Positions 54,906-62,507 of a stretch of DNA of 64,000 nt are shown one piece after another. The notes beneath the pieces were generated by a model. The model worked only from the letters and a program-made list of their open reading frames with translations. It was not told the origin of the DNA and ran no database searches. How positions within the stretch are numbered: the first letter of the stretch is position 1; each line of letters opens with the position of its first letter. Origin of the DNA: Bacteroides fragilis (GTDB lineage Bacteria > Bacteroidota > Bacteroidia > Bacteroidales > Bacteroidaceae). The stretch spans positions 496,001 to 560,000 of the forward strand of contig NZ_SZUU01000002.1 in NCBI RefSeq assembly GCF_019583405.1. Direction: 5' to 3'. The position numbers and the translations under genes are program-made.

Positions 54906-55241
54906 TCAAATACTGTCGCTCTTCCACCTGTGAAGTTTAAGGTCGACACAACCGTTTTTTCGGAATGAAACACCTTCATCGGACAACAGTTGCCGTTGTT
55001 CATCCCATCCGGGCACCAATCGTCCTATAGCATTGACTACCCGATGACAAGGAAGGCTTAAACCGGCAGGTACCTGCTTCAATGCACGCCCCACCATACG
55101 TGAATATTGCGGCATCCCGAGCAAAGCGGCAATATCACCATAAGTAACAACGCTACCGGCAGGAATTTCACGCACGACACTGTATACTTCATTGCAGAAA
55201 GTTTCGGACAAATTAGATTTATTTTCTTTATAATCTTTCAT
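54906..55241 (-). CDS. MGMT-domain protein (single-domain O6-alkylguanine repair-like)
   Basis: 111 residues, only the C-terminal DNA-binding/active-site domain. GSVVTYGDIAALLGMPQYSRMVGRAL is the helix-turn-helix with arginine finger, and LPCHRVVNAIG keeps the methyl-acceptor Cys (PCHRV); alkyltransferase-like proteins of similar size have PWHRV instead. It could therefore still transfer alkyl groups, though the Ada-type N-terminal domain is missing. It lies 30 bp after the hybrid sensor gene on the same strand and may share its transcript by chance. Confidence 0.88.
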   Translation of the reverse strand: MKDYKENKSNLSETFCNEVYSVVREIPAGSVVTYGDIAALLGMPQYSRMVGRALKQVPAGLSLPCHRVVNAIGRLVPGWDEQRQLLSDEGVSFRKNGCVDLKLHRWKSDSI

Positions 55242-55271
55242 GGGTGTATCGCTTTTATGCAGCAGGTTCTT

Positions 55272-57995
55272 TTATAATCCGCTTCTTTTTAAAAACTCCG
55301 TCGGGCTTTCACCGAACTGTTCTTTGTAGCATTTCGTAAAGTAGGAAGGTGACGTAAAACCCACTTCATATCCAACCTCTGCTATCGTCATGTCCGAAGA
55401 GGCCAGCAGCGAAGCCGCTTTCTTAAGCCGTGCCATGCGAAGCAGTTCGTTCGGCGCAAAATTGGTGAGCGACTTGATCTTCCGGTAGAGCTGAACACGG
55501 CTCAGCCCCATCTCCTTGCCCAAATCTTCCACATTCAGTTCCGAATCACCCATCTTTGCTTCAATCAGCGACTTGAACCGTTCGACAAAATCTTTATCCA
55601 TATCGCAGATATCCTCTTTGGCCAATGTCTGCCGGTCGCCAAAGAACTGCTTCATGCGCCGTCGCGACTCAATCAGATTGCGGATACGGGTCAGCAGCAA
55701 CTGCGAACTAAAAGGCTTGGAAATATAAGAATCGGCTCCACCGGCATACCCCTGAATACGCTGCTCGTCAAGCGAACAAGCTGTCAGCAGGATCACGGGA
55801 ATGTGGCAGGTCTGCAATTCCCCCTTCAACCGCCGACAACATTCGATACCATCAATCCCCGGCATCATCACATCGGAGATGATGACATCGGGAACATACT
55901 TCATCGCTTTACGGATTCCTTCGGTCCCGTCCGCAGCTTCAATGACGGAGTACTCCGAATTGAGTAATGTGTGCACATAAGCACGGATGTCAGCATTGTC
56001 GTCGATCACAAGTACAGAAGGTTTGGACGGATCATTGAAGTTCTCCGCTTCATCCTCCCGGAGCAGGTTATCCACCCGGTCCGGAGCAGATGCCTCCACC
56101 GGAGCAGATGCCACGCCGGTCTCCGCTTCGCATGTCCGCACCGGCAAATCGACGATAAAGACAGTTCCCTGCCGTTCGTCGCTCTCCACCTCGATGATTC
56201 CGCCATGTATCTCGACAAACGCTTTTACCAGTGCCAGCCCGATACCGGAACCGGTATGATGCCTGTCGATCTTATAGAAACGGTCGAAGATGCTGCGGAT
56301 ATGTTCTGCCGAAATCAGACTCCCGGTATTGGCGACCGTAAAACGGAAGAAAGGAGTGCCCTCTTTCTGCAAAGCCGAAAGCCGGACAGTGACTTTACCA
56401 TTCTCGGAGGTGAACTTGAACGCATTACCCAACAGATTGAAGTAGATACGCTCCATCTTCTCAGCATCCGCCAGAGTGTGGTAATCGGCACCGGGCATGC
56501 TGTCGAACGAAAAATGGATATGCTTCCGCCGGGCGGCTGCCTGAAACGAATCGTTCCACTCTCCGAAGCACTGCAACAGGTTGAGCGGGACCGGGGTAAA
56601 CTCCATCTTTCCCGTCTCATATTTGCGAAAATCGAGTATCTGATTGACCAGACGCAACAGGATCTGTACGTTGCGCTGCACCAGCAACAACATCCTGCGC
56701 CGGTCACCCTCCAATGACGGGTCGGCCAACAACTGCTCCACCGGATCGGCAACCAGAGTGAGAGGGGTGCGGAAGTCATGTGAAATGTTGGTAAAGAAAA
56801 CCAGTTTGGCATGTGTGGCTTCCTCCAGTTGATGGGAAAGTTCTATCAGTTGGTCTCTCTGCTCTTCCAGTTGCTCCTTCTGGCGGGAAAGTTCCCGGTA
56901 CAGGCGATTCTTGGAACGGAGAGATTTATACACGACAATCAGCAATCCGACGATCAACAACAGGATGACAAAGCCCCCATACAGCACCACCTGCTGCGTG
57001 GCCACCCGCGAAAGATACGTCCCTACCCGGCTGTTGAGCGTCTCGATTTTTCCATCCAACTCGCTGATATGGGCTGTCTGCAATTCCATCACGTGCGCAT
57101 TTACCGCGTCGACTACTGCTGTCTTCAGTTTTGTCTCCCGTTTAAAAGGTTTCTTTTGTAGAATATCCATCGCCAGCTGAACCACCTTGTCTCCTTCGGT
57201 GGGATAAATGAAGGTAGCATCCAGCACGCTGTCCAGTACCAGTTCCACTCCGTTACCCTTGCCGGGCAGAGCATCGATACCTACAAACAGCATCTCCTCC
57301 TCACGTCCCAGATGTCTGGCAGCCTGATAAGCACCGGCGGCCATACGGTCGTTCATCCCATACACGGCATCAATCTCCGGAAAACACTGCAAGAGAGAAT
57401 CCATCTTTATTTCGGCAGGCTGCCTCAACCAACCCGCATCCTCCCGGGCAAGCAAGGTGATGCCCGGATACCGGCTGATGGCACTCATAAAGCCTTGGTG
57501 ACGTTCGATGGCAGGAGTGGAACCGACAAGTCCGCTCAGTTCGACTACTTTTCCACGCCCCTTCAGGCGATGGGCTATGTAATTGCCGACGGCTTTGCCC
57601 AACTCGTAATTGTCGGCTCCGATGTATGCGGTATATTTATCGGAAAGTATCCTGCGATCCACCATAATCACCGGAATACCTCTATCGAAAGCTTCCTCCA
57701 CAACGGGAGTGAGAGCCATTCCCTCGTTGGCAGCCACAATAAGCAAGTCTACCTTCTGCCGGATGAAGTGACGTATATCTTCTATCTGTCGCCGGCTGTC
57801 GTCATTCGCCGTACGCGTCTCTACCTCTACGCCTCCGTAAAATAAGGCTTCGCGCTGTATCTCGTCATTCATCTTATGCCGCCAGGTATCATCGCTGCAT
57901 TGCGACACGCCGATGACGTACCGGGGAGCATCATGGCTACACGAGACAAGCAGTCCCGACAAAACCAGCCCAAGTAAGAAAAGTACACGTTTCAT
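55272..57995 (-). CDS. Fructan/fructose-sensing hybrid two-component regulator
   Basis: 907 residues. Signal peptide with possible lipobox (LLVSC19), then a periplasmic sugar-binding domain of the RbsB/LacI type (YVIGVSQCSDDTWRHKMNDE; VMVDRR; about 25-300), a membrane helix near 336-356, coiled coil (about 360-395), HisKA with His406 in NISHDFRTPLT, HATPase (TGSGIGLAL), a receiver (VIDDNADIRAYV; IISDVMMPGIDG) and a C-terminal AraC-type HTH. The layout and neighbours match BT1754 of B. thetaiotaomicron, which binds fructose and activates the levan PUL. It is transcribed in the same direction as, and downstream of, the fructokinase gene. Confidence 0.93.
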   Translation of the reverse strand: MKRVLFLLGLVLSGLLVSCSHDAPRYVIGVSQCSDDTWRHKMNDEIQREALFYGGVEVETRTANDDSRRQIEDIRHFIRQKVDLLIVAANEGMALTPVVEEAFDRGIPVIMVDRRILSDKYTAYIGADNYELGKAVGNYIAHRLKGRGKVVELSGLVGSTPAIERHQGFMSAISRYPGITLLAREDAGWLRQPAEIKMDSLLQCFPEIDAVYGMNDRMAAGAYQAARHLGREEEMLFVGIDALPGKGNGVELVLDSVLDATFIYPTEGDKVVQLAMDILQKKPFKRETKLKTAVVDAVNAHVMELQTAHISELDGKIETLNSRVGTYLSRVATQQVVLYGGFVILLLIVGLLIVVYKSLRSKNRLYRELSRQKEQLEEQRDQLIELSHQLEEATHAKLVFFTNISHDFRTPLTLVADPVEQLLADPSLEGDRRRMLLLVQRNVQILLRLVNQILDFRKYETGKMEFTPVPLNLLQCFGEWNDSFQAAARRKHIHFSFDSMPGADYHTLADAEKMERIYFNLLGNAFKFTSENGKVTVRLSALQKEGTPFFRFTVANTGSLISAEHIRSIFDRFYKIDRHHTGSGIGLALVKAFVEIHGGIIEVESDERQGTVFIVDLPVRTCEAETGVASAPVEASAPDRVDNLLREDEAENFNDPSKPSVLVIDDNADIRAYVHTLLNSEYSVIEAADGTEGIRKAMKYVPDVIISDVMMPGIDGIECCRRLKGELQTCHIPVILLTACSLDEQRIQGYAGGADSYISKPFSSQLLLTRIRNLIESRRRMKQFFGDRQTLAKEDICDMDKDFVERFKSLIEAKMGDSELNVEDLGKEMGLSRVQLYRKIKSLTNFAPNELLRMARLKKAASLLASSDMTIAEVGYEVGFTSPSYFTKCYKEQFGESPTEFLKRSGL

Positions 57996-58025
57996 GGTTG
58001 GTTATTACATAAAAGGTTCCGGAGG

Positions 58026-58033
58026 CAAATATA
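58026..58033 (-). promoter_or_regulatory. -7 box of the fructan sensor gene
   Basis: The minus strand reads TATATTTG about 31 nt before the start; no good -33. Confidence 0.45.
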
Positions 58034-58081
58034 ACAATTTCCCTCCGAAATCTTCCATCCGGCCGGTTTAAAACCAAGACG

Positions 58082-58199
58082 GATGTGTGTCAAAACTCAC
58101 CACAGAGGACACAGAGTAGCACAGAGATGATTTTAAATTGTTGGTTATTAATAAAAAGACTCTGTGATACTCTGTGGTGAAAAGAGTTATGACACATCC
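58082..58199. repeat. Palindromic CACAGAG repeat, copy 11 (with outer arms)
   Basis: Outer arms GATGTGTGTC (58083-58092) and GACACATCCC (58191-58200). Core CACCACAGAGGACACAGAGT to ACTCTGTGGTG with one right-hand unit fewer than copy 4. The loop TTGGTTATTAATAAAAAGAC is copy 4's with one change. Confidence 0.9.
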
Positions 58200-58244
58200 C
58201 CACGACTCTATCAACCAATCAATAACCCTATATAAACCAACACA

Positions 58245-59135
58245 TTAATCATCTAAACGATTTCTCAGAGCATCCGGTAGTACGGGCATCGCACCGCTCT
58301 GTGTACACACGTAAGCCGACACTTCCACTGCCAGTTTGTGTGCCTCGGGTATACTCTTTCCTTTCAGAACAGATGAGCAGAAAGCTGCCGTGAACGAGTC
58401 ACCTGCCCCCACGGTATCGGCAACCGGCACTTTCGGGGTTTCCTGGAAAGAGACCGCACCAGGGGTAAATACATAACTACCGTTCGTACCGCATGTCAGG
58501 ATCAGCATCTTCAGATTGTACTTGGCCAACAGAATCCAGCATTTATCCTGAAGGTCGATGCCCGGATAGCCGAACATACGGCTGATGGTAACCAGCTCCT
58601 CATCGTTAATCTTCAGCACGTTACACTTCAGGAAAGATTCGCGCAACACTTCCCTGGTATAGAAACTTTGGCGGAGATTGATATCGAATATTTTCAACTG
58701 TCCGTCCATGTCGGGCATGGTGTCGAGGAAGCGGTTGATGGTGGCGCGGCTCACCTCGTTGCGCTGTGCCAGCGAACCGAAACATACGGCCCGCGTGTTC
58801 AGTGCCAAACGCTTCAAATCGTCCGTGAAGGGGATATTGTCCCATGCTACGCCTTCCTTAATATCATAACACGGCACTCCTTCACCGTCAAGAGTCACCT
58901 GCACGGTTCCTGTCGGATAATTGACCCGCTCAAGCTGGTGCTTCAACTGTTTTTCCCGGAATACTTCCAGAATTTCATCTCCCAGCTCGTCGTTTCCCAC
59001 CGCACTGACCACACGGCTGTCAAAGCCAAACTGAGACACATGATAAGCAAAATTAGCCGGGGCTCCCCCGATTTTCTTTCCTTCGGGCAGCACATCCCAA
59101 AGTGCTTCGCCCATTCCTACGATTATATTGTTCAT
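58245..59135 (-). CDS. Fructokinase (PfkB family)
   Basis: 296 residues. Ribokinase/PfkB fold: N-terminal GKKIGGAPANFAYHVSQFG (sugar-binding signature), VVSAVGNDELGDEILE, and the C-terminal signature DTVGAGDSFTAAF with the catalytic Asp. Phosphorylates fructose with ATP in the cytoplasm; specificity comes from the GH32/MFS neighbours and from B. thetaiotaomicron BT1757 in the same position. Repeat copy 12 separates it from the transporter gene. Confidence 0.92.
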   Translation of the reverse strand: MNNIIVGMGEALWDVLPEGKKIGGAPANFAYHVSQFGFDSRVVSAVGNDELGDEILEVFREKQLKHQLERVNYPTGTVQVTLDGEGVPCYDIKEGVAWDNIPFTDDLKRLALNTRAVCFGSLAQRNEVSRATINRFLDTMPDMDGQLKIFDINLRQSFYTREVLRESFLKCNVLKINDEELVTISRMFGYPGIDLQDKCWILLAKYNLKMLILTCGTNGSYVFTPGAVSFQETPKVPVADTVGAGDSFTAAFCSSVLKGKSIPEAHKLAVEVSAYVCTQSGAMPVLPDALRNRLDD

Positions 59136-59183
59136 GGCATGAATTGGGAAGCCTCACCTCAGGAAGGTGTGCCGGAACTCGTA

Positions 59184-59270
59184 TTCACCATAGATTACAC
59201 AGATAAATATCCATTAGCTATCAACAGATTAAGTTCTCTCTGTGGAACTCTGTGCTACTCTGTAGTGAAT
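59184..59270. repeat. Palindromic repeat, copy 12 (mixed subtype)
   Basis: Left arm ATTCACCATAGATTACACAG is of the CACAGATTA type, while the right arm CTCTGTGGAACTCTGTGCTA then CTCTGTAGTGAAT is of the other type, so pairing is partial. Outer bases GGTGTG (59166-59171) and CACACC (59276-59281) resemble the outer arms of copies 4 and 11. Confidence 0.75.
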
Positions 59271-59317
59271 TATAACACACCCTCAGGGTTACCGCTTCAT
59301 TATGGTTATTAAATAAA

Positions 59318-60484
59318 TTACTTTCTGATTCTCAATGTATAGAACATCAGATAAAGTACCCCGACCGTCATCACGGCCACGGCTCCGCTCTGTCCCACTG
59401 CATCCGAAGCCACTCCCATTGCCAGCGGGAAGATGGTTCCTCCGAAAAGTCCCATAATCATCAGGCCGGAAACCTCATTCTTCTTGCCCGGCATATAAAG
59501 TAATGCCTGCGAGAAGATGATAGGAAATACATTGGAATTTCCAAACCCGATCAGGGCGATACAAACGTAAATCATCGTCTGATCCTGAAAAATAAACAAC
59601 CCTGCCATAGCCGCCAGCATACACAACACGCTGATGGCGAAGAAGGTTTTGGCTGCCATCTTCTGCAAAACAAATGCCCCCAGAAAACAACCTGCCGTAC
59701 GGAAGATGAAGTAGAGACTGGTTGCGAACCCGGCATCTGCCAGAGTCATGCCCAGACGTTCCATCAAAATCTTCGGTGCTGTGGTATTGGTGCCGACATC
59801 GATCCCGACATGGCACATAATGCCCAGAAACGAGAGCAGGATGAAAGGTTTGCCCAGCAAAGCCAAACACTGCCCGAAAGTGGAGGGTTTACCCTCTTCA
59901 GGCTCCTCGGTGATCTGCGTGGCATTGAGCATCAGGATGGCAGCGATTGCCACCACCATGTAGATGGGGAACAGCACTCGCCAGCCTAAATCGAAGGTAG
60001 GGATAGCCTGCGTAGCTCCCCACATAGCGATGTAAGGGGCAAGGAAAGAAGCAATGGCCTTTACGAACTGCCCGAAAGTAAGGGTGCTTGCCAGGCGTTC
60101 ACCGCTCACGATGTTGGAAAGCAGCGGATTGAGTGATGTCTGCATCAGTGCGTTGCCGATTCCGAGCAACGAGAAAGAGACCAACATCAGCAGATAGCTG
60201 TCGCCAAAGACAGGCAGCAGCAACGATGCAAAGGTGATCAGCAGACTGAGCAACACGGTCTTTTTACGCCCGATGCGGTTCATCAACATTCCCGTAGGCA
60301 CCGAGAAAATCAGAAACCAGAAGAACACGAGCGACGGAAAGATATTTGCCTGTGAATCCGTCAGTCCTAAATCTGCTTTCACATAGTTGGAGGCAATGCC
60401 CACCAAGTCTACGAATCCCATGGCGAAGAAGCAGAGCATCACCGGGATAAGTTTCATGTAAGAGTTGTTTTTGGTATTTTCCAT
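59318..60484 (-). CDS. MFS sugar transporter, probably fructose (FHS/FucP-like)
   Basis: 388 residues, 12 membrane helices. LMNRIGRKKTVLLS is the loop 2-3 motif; AMGFVDLVGIASNYVKADLG resembles the first helix of FucP-type symporters. It would bring fructose released in the periplasm into the cytoplasm for the fructokinase. It starts 31 bp after the GH32 gene, so both are in one transcript. The equivalent gene of the B. thetaiotaomicron levan locus is BT1758. Confidence 0.88.
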   Translation of the reverse strand: MENTKNNSYMKLIPVMLCFFAMGFVDLVGIASNYVKADLGLTDSQANIFPSLVFFWFLIFSVPTGMLMNRIGRKKTVLLSLLITFASLLLPVFGDSYLLMLVSFSLLGIGNALMQTSLNPLLSNIVSGERLASTLTFGQFVKAIASFLAPYIAMWGATQAIPTFDLGWRVLFPIYMVVAIAAILMLNATQITEEPEEGKPSTFGQCLALLGKPFILLSFLGIMCHVGIDVGTNTTAPKILMERLGMTLADAGFATSLYFIFRTAGCFLGAFVLQKMAAKTFFAISVLCMLAAMAGLFIFQDQTMIYVCIALIGFGNSNVFPIIFSQALLYMPGKKNEVSGLMIMGLFGGTIFPLAMGVASDAVGQSGAVAVMTVGVLYLMFYTLRIRK

Positions 60485-60515
60485 GATATGTTAATTTAAA
60501 AAAAGCAGATTTAAG

Positions 60516-62384
60516 CTACAGCCTGTACACCTTGCACTGGCTGACCTTGAAAGCTCCCCCACGGCTATAGAAACTCATCTGGTTATAGGGAGTTATGGGG
60601 AATATCAGGTTTGTCATGGCAATCTTTCCACCGTTCAGAAAGATTTCCACCGAACATTTATCAACAAAGATATCCAGTTTGTAGCTGTCGGCCTTCTTCA
60701 CCGGAGCCCAAGTACCCAAGGCAAAATCGTCCACATAGTTGATGGAGTTCTGCTTCCGGCGGTCGTGTGCCTCAATGGCATGGGGGGCGCTGTCCTTTCC
60801 GAAATCTACAATGCCGCTCTTAGTGCGGTCCATCACCAGTTTCTTCTCCGGAAGGCTGATATAGATATCTACATTCTCCCCTTTCTCATTGAACAGTTTC
60901 AGTCCCATGATTTCCGCCGAACCGACAGCCAATTCCAGCTCTATCTCGTAAGCTCCCCGGTTATCGGCCAGCAGTGAATCCACATGATAGGCGTCCGCCA
61001 CCTCAAAGGCCGGGATCTCCCGCGACTCCTTACGCAACGACTTCGTCTCTTCCACCGGAGCGGCAGCCATATAGATATCTCCATCCTGAGTATAAAGACT
61101 CAGTTCGCGAGGCAACGCATTGGCACTACGGAACTGGCGGGTAGGCACAATATTGGCATACTGCCAGTTGCTCATCCAAGGCACGGCAATCGTACGGTCA
61201 CCCGTATTCGAGAAGCAGACAGTCGCATAGTGATCTTTTCCCCAGTCGAGCCACTTCACAGTTTCCGGCTTATTGTCGCAAACAAATTTCTCGCCGTCAA
61301 AATCACCGATAAAGTACTGAGTGGCACTTCCACCGAAGTAGCATCCCGGATTCACGTTGACTATCAACGCCCATTTCTTATGATTCGGATCACCGTCCAC
61401 CGGAAGTTCCACCATATCGGGACACTCGAACTGACTGGGCTGAACACCGTAGCCTTTGCCCCAACCGCTCATATACGTCCAGTCCTTCAAGTTCAGTGAC
61501 GAATAGAAACGCATCTCTTTATCGGCCGATACCACCATCACCCACTTCTGATCCGGAGCATACCAGAACACTTTCGGATCGCGGAAGTCCTTCAATCCAT
61601 CAAACGGAGTCAGGATGGGGTTCTTTTCATATTTGGTAAACGTACGACCGTTATCGGTGCTGTAAGCCATACACTGTATCTGTCCGTTCTTGTCACTGGC
61701 CGAGGTATAGAAAGAAACGATGGTACCTGCGCCGTAACCGGCTGTATTGGCATCGTCCACCACCGAACTTCCGGAGAAGATATGCCCTAACGTATCGCGG
61801 GCAAGCGCCGGTTCCAGATGTTCCCAGTGTACCAGATCCTTACTTACCGAATGCCCCCAGTGCATGTTGCCCCACATAGAGCCGTAAGGGTTATACTGAT
61901 AGAACAGATGATATTCGCCATCCTTGTATACCAGCCCGTTGGCATCATTCATCCATCCGTAAAGCGGAGTATGATGATAGACAGGACGGTATTTGTCCGT
62001 ATTGGCGGTATCAAACGTATCCGAGAGTTTGAGCTCTTTCCAGCACAAGGCATCTTTCGGTAAGTGGCGGATGCGCACAGCTACTTTTTTCTCTCCTTCA
62101 GGTAAGGCATAAGGGACAAAATAGTCCACCTTCGCCCTCGACAGGCGCACGTCCATCTCTACCGGAACCGAATCTGACGCAATGCAAACCTGCGCTTCGG
62201 GAGTCTGTTCTTCGATGGGCAAAAGTAAATATCGGGTAGGATTTGTAATATGAATTACGGTAAGGCTGTCGCCTTCTTGTTCAAATGTCATTTCAGATTG
62301 TGAGCTCTGGCAAGACGAAATTCCGAGTAAAACAGCCAAAGCGCCGATCACTCTTCTACTTACATTCATAAAAGTTGTTTTCAT
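60516..62384 (-). CDS. GH32 exo-fructanase (inulinase/levanase/sucrase-like) lipoprotein
   Basis: 622 residues. Lipobox ISS-C25 followed by QSSQSE, without the acidic surface-export tail, so a periplasmic location is likely. An extra N-terminal beta domain (about 30-125) precedes the five-bladed propeller. Catalytic triad: nucleophile Asp147 in GWMNDANG, Asp of FRDPKVFW (near 269) and acid/base Glu320 in ECPDMVELP. C-terminal beta-sandwich ends in SQCKVYRL. It releases fructose from fructo-oligosaccharides; inulin versus levan preference cannot be read from the sequence. Confidence 0.93.
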   Translation of the reverse strand: MKTTFMNVSRRVIGALAVLLGISSCQSSQSEMTFEQEGDSLTVIHITNPTRYLLLPIEEQTPEAQVCIASDSVPVEMDVRLSRAKVDYFVPYALPEGEKKVAVRIRHLPKDALCWKELKLSDTFDTANTDKYRPVYHHTPLYGWMNDANGLVYKDGEYHLFYQYNPYGSMWGNMHWGHSVSKDLVHWEHLEPALARDTLGHIFSGSSVVDDANTAGYGAGTIVSFYTSASDKNGQIQCMAYSTDNGRTFTKYEKNPILTPFDGLKDFRDPKVFWYAPDQKWVMVVSADKEMRFYSSLNLKDWTYMSGWGKGYGVQPSQFECPDMVELPVDGDPNHKKWALIVNVNPGCYFGGSATQYFIGDFDGEKFVCDNKPETVKWLDWGKDHYATVCFSNTGDRTIAVPWMSNWQYANIVPTRQFRSANALPRELSLYTQDGDIYMAAAPVEETKSLRKESREIPAFEVADAYHVDSLLADNRGAYEIELELAVGSAEIMGLKLFNEKGENVDIYISLPEKKLVMDRTKSGIVDFGKDSAPHAIEAHDRRKQNSINYVDDFALGTWAPVKKADSYKLDIFVDKCSVEIFLNGGKIAMTNLIFPITPYNQMSFYSRGGAFKVSQCKVYRL

Positions 62385-62433
62385 GATAACAGGATGTTTT
62401 TTATTAGTAATGCAATAGCTGTGTTTACGATGG

Positions 62434-62441
62434 CAAAGATA
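62434..62441 (-). promoter_or_regulatory. Possible -7 box of the GH32 gene
   Basis: The minus strand reads TATCTTTG about 50 nt before the start, in the 123-base gap after the receptor gene; no TTTG at -33. It may give GH32, MFS and fructokinase their own transcript. Confidence 0.4.
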
Positions 62442-62507
62442 GCGGAGTTATCTGCCACCGGCTATTATTTTTGTTTCAAATAGTATAACGATTGATACCA
62501 AACCACG

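Noticed and set aside
54906..55241. Alkyltransferase-like (ATL) protein without active-site Cys
   Set aside because: Size fits, but the motif is PCHRV with the Cys present, so it was called an MGMT-domain protein.
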